Positions 5,952 to 6,761 of a stretch of DNA of 6,761 nt are shown piece by piece. This DNA is from an uncultured Eubacteriales bacterium (GTDB taxonomy: Bacteria; Bacillota; Clostridia; Peptostreptococcales; Anaerovoracaceae): positions 1-6,761 of the forward strand of contig CADCOV010000072.1 of assembly GCA_902803185.1 (NCBI GenBank). Direction: 5' to 3'. Made by a program: the position numbers and the translations under genes. Within the stretch, counting starts at the first letter, position 1; each line of letters opens with the position of its first letter. The notes beneath the pieces were generated by a model. That model was given only the letters and a program-made list of their open reading frames with translations, was not told where the DNA came from and did not search any database.

Positions 5952-6761
5952 TTACTGCAGATATTTCTGCGCGCCTTTGATGATCTCATCATCGATGCCC
6001 AGCATCTTGGCGATGTTCAGCGCGTCCTTCGGGATCTGCCTCCCCTTGTCCACCAAAACAAGGCGGTAATCCATGTATTTGGCGATGATATTGATGCGTT
6101 CCTTGCGGTTGGCCCGCTTGAGTTCTCTGTCCAGCAGCCGGAAGTCCACGTTCCCCAGGCCCCTCACCTGCATATTACGGACGCCCTCCTCCTCGGTCAC
6201 CGTCTCGAAGTGGGTGGTGATGAGTGTGATGTAAGGCTTGTCCATCAGGTAGTCCACCAGGCTCCGGGTCAGGGCCAGGCCCTCCACCGGATTGGTGCCG
6301 CTGGCGATCTCATCGATCAGGATCAGCGAACGGTCCTTCGCGTGATCCAGGATCTCCTTCAGCTCCTCCATCTCGCTGCCGAAGCTGGAGAGCCCTCTCT
6401 CCACCGACTGGCTGTCGCCGATCAGGATCTGCATGAAGTTGGACAGACCCACCTTGGCGGACCGGCACGGGACGAAGTACCCGTACTGGGCCAGGATCGG
6501 CACCAGGCCGGAAAGCTTCAGAGAGATGGTCTTGCCGCCCATGTTCGCGCCGGTGATGCAGGTCACGCCCTCGGAGAGCTCGATGCTGATCGGGCAGTAG
6601 CTCTTGCCCTTCTTCTTCAGCACGTCCTCCACCTGGAGCTGCCTGCCCTCGTCGATGACCACGACGTGCTCGGGGACGATCTCCGGCTTGACGCAGCTGT
6701 ATTTGACGGCGAACATCGCCTTGGCGAGGATGAAGTCCAGCCGGCCGATGCGGTGGCAGTC
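5952..6761 (-). CDS. kamC: MutS-family ATPase, KamC-like, C-terminal part (cut by right edge)
   Basis: The frame is open to the right edge; 269 residues and the stop codon are visible and the start lies outside. It is the ATPase domain of a MutS-fold protein. In order: the end of the lever region (LDFILAKA), Walker A GANMGGKT (visible residues 71-78, where MutS usually has GPNMGGKS), an LSSFGSEMEELK segment equivalent to the MutS signature loop, Walker B LILIDEIASGT, and the ITTHFETV histidine loop. The C-terminus (ALNIAKMLGIDDEIIKGAQ) resembles that of MutS and MutS2. Genes for such proteins (kamB, kamC) are known companions of lysine 5,6-aminomutase genes in fermenting bacteria. The proposed role, ATP-driven help or reactivation for the B12 enzyme, is inference. 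It lies 45 bases before kamD with no terminator between. Its arginine codons are mainly CGN, unlike the downstream genes. An ordinary MutS2-type DNA repair protein is the alternative, less likely from context. The symbol is given from context. Confidence 0.8.
   Translation of the reverse strand, partial: DCHRIGRLDFILAKAMFAVKYSCVKPEIVPEHVVVIDEGRQLQVEDVLKKKGKSYCPISIELSEGVTCITGANMGGKTISLKLSGLVPILAQYGYFVPCRSAKVGLSNFMQILIGDSQSVERGLSSFGSEMEELKEILDHAKDRSLILIDEIASGTNPVEGLALTRSLVDYLMDKPYITLITTHFETVTEEEGVRNMQVRGLGNVDFRLLDRELKRANRKERINIIAKYMDYRLVLVDKGRQIPKDALNIAKMLGIDDEIIKGAQKYLQ

Overview
The window looks like a piece of an anaerobic lysine-fermentation locus from a fairly GC-rich bacterium, most likely a Clostridia-type Firmicute. 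The reasons are the adenosylcobalamin-dependent D-lysine 5,6-aminomutase pair (kamD, kamE), an AtoDA-type CoA-transferase, strong AGGAGG ribosome binding sites and rho-independent terminators with U-runs. The taxonomic call is inference. All supported genes lie on the minus strand, so the locus reads from right to left.

Layout, in order of transcription. (1) 6761-5952: the C-terminal part of a MutS-family ATPase (KamC-like), cut by the right edge. (2) 5906-4347 kamD and 4335-3541 kamE: the two subunits of the B12- and PLP-dependent aminomutase. The catalytic residues are visible, including the DxHxxG cobalt-ligand motif and a PLP lysine 11 residues after the ligand histidine. (3) A strong terminator at 3444-3487, then a consensus-like promoter at 3415-3442 driving an AtoE-type short-chain fatty acid transporter (3374-1989). 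(4) A second terminator at 1899-1942, overlapped by a second promoter at 1887-1915, driving atoD-atoA (1850-478; the genes overlap by 13 bases). (5) A terminator at 436-462, then the start of a secreted Pro/Glu-rich protein that runs off the left edge.

How the genes fit together: lysine is rearranged by KamDE, with the MutS-like protein as a conserved partner of unproven role. The carbon chain ends as acetoacetate and butyryl-CoA. AtoDA exchanges CoA between them, giving acetoacetyl-CoA and free butyrate, and AtoE is a plausible carrier for the short-chain acid. The genes for the middle steps (kdd, kce, kal) and for kamA are not in the window.

There is no gene-free stretch longer than about 165 bases; the two largest gaps (3375-3540 and 1857-1988) hold the terminators and promoters listed. 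No tRNA, rRNA, CRISPR array or insertion sequence was seen. The most useful new observations are the division of the locus into separate transcription units by paired terminator and promoter modules with a shared -10 sequence, and a sharp change in arginine codon choice between the MutS-like gene and the metabolic genes.
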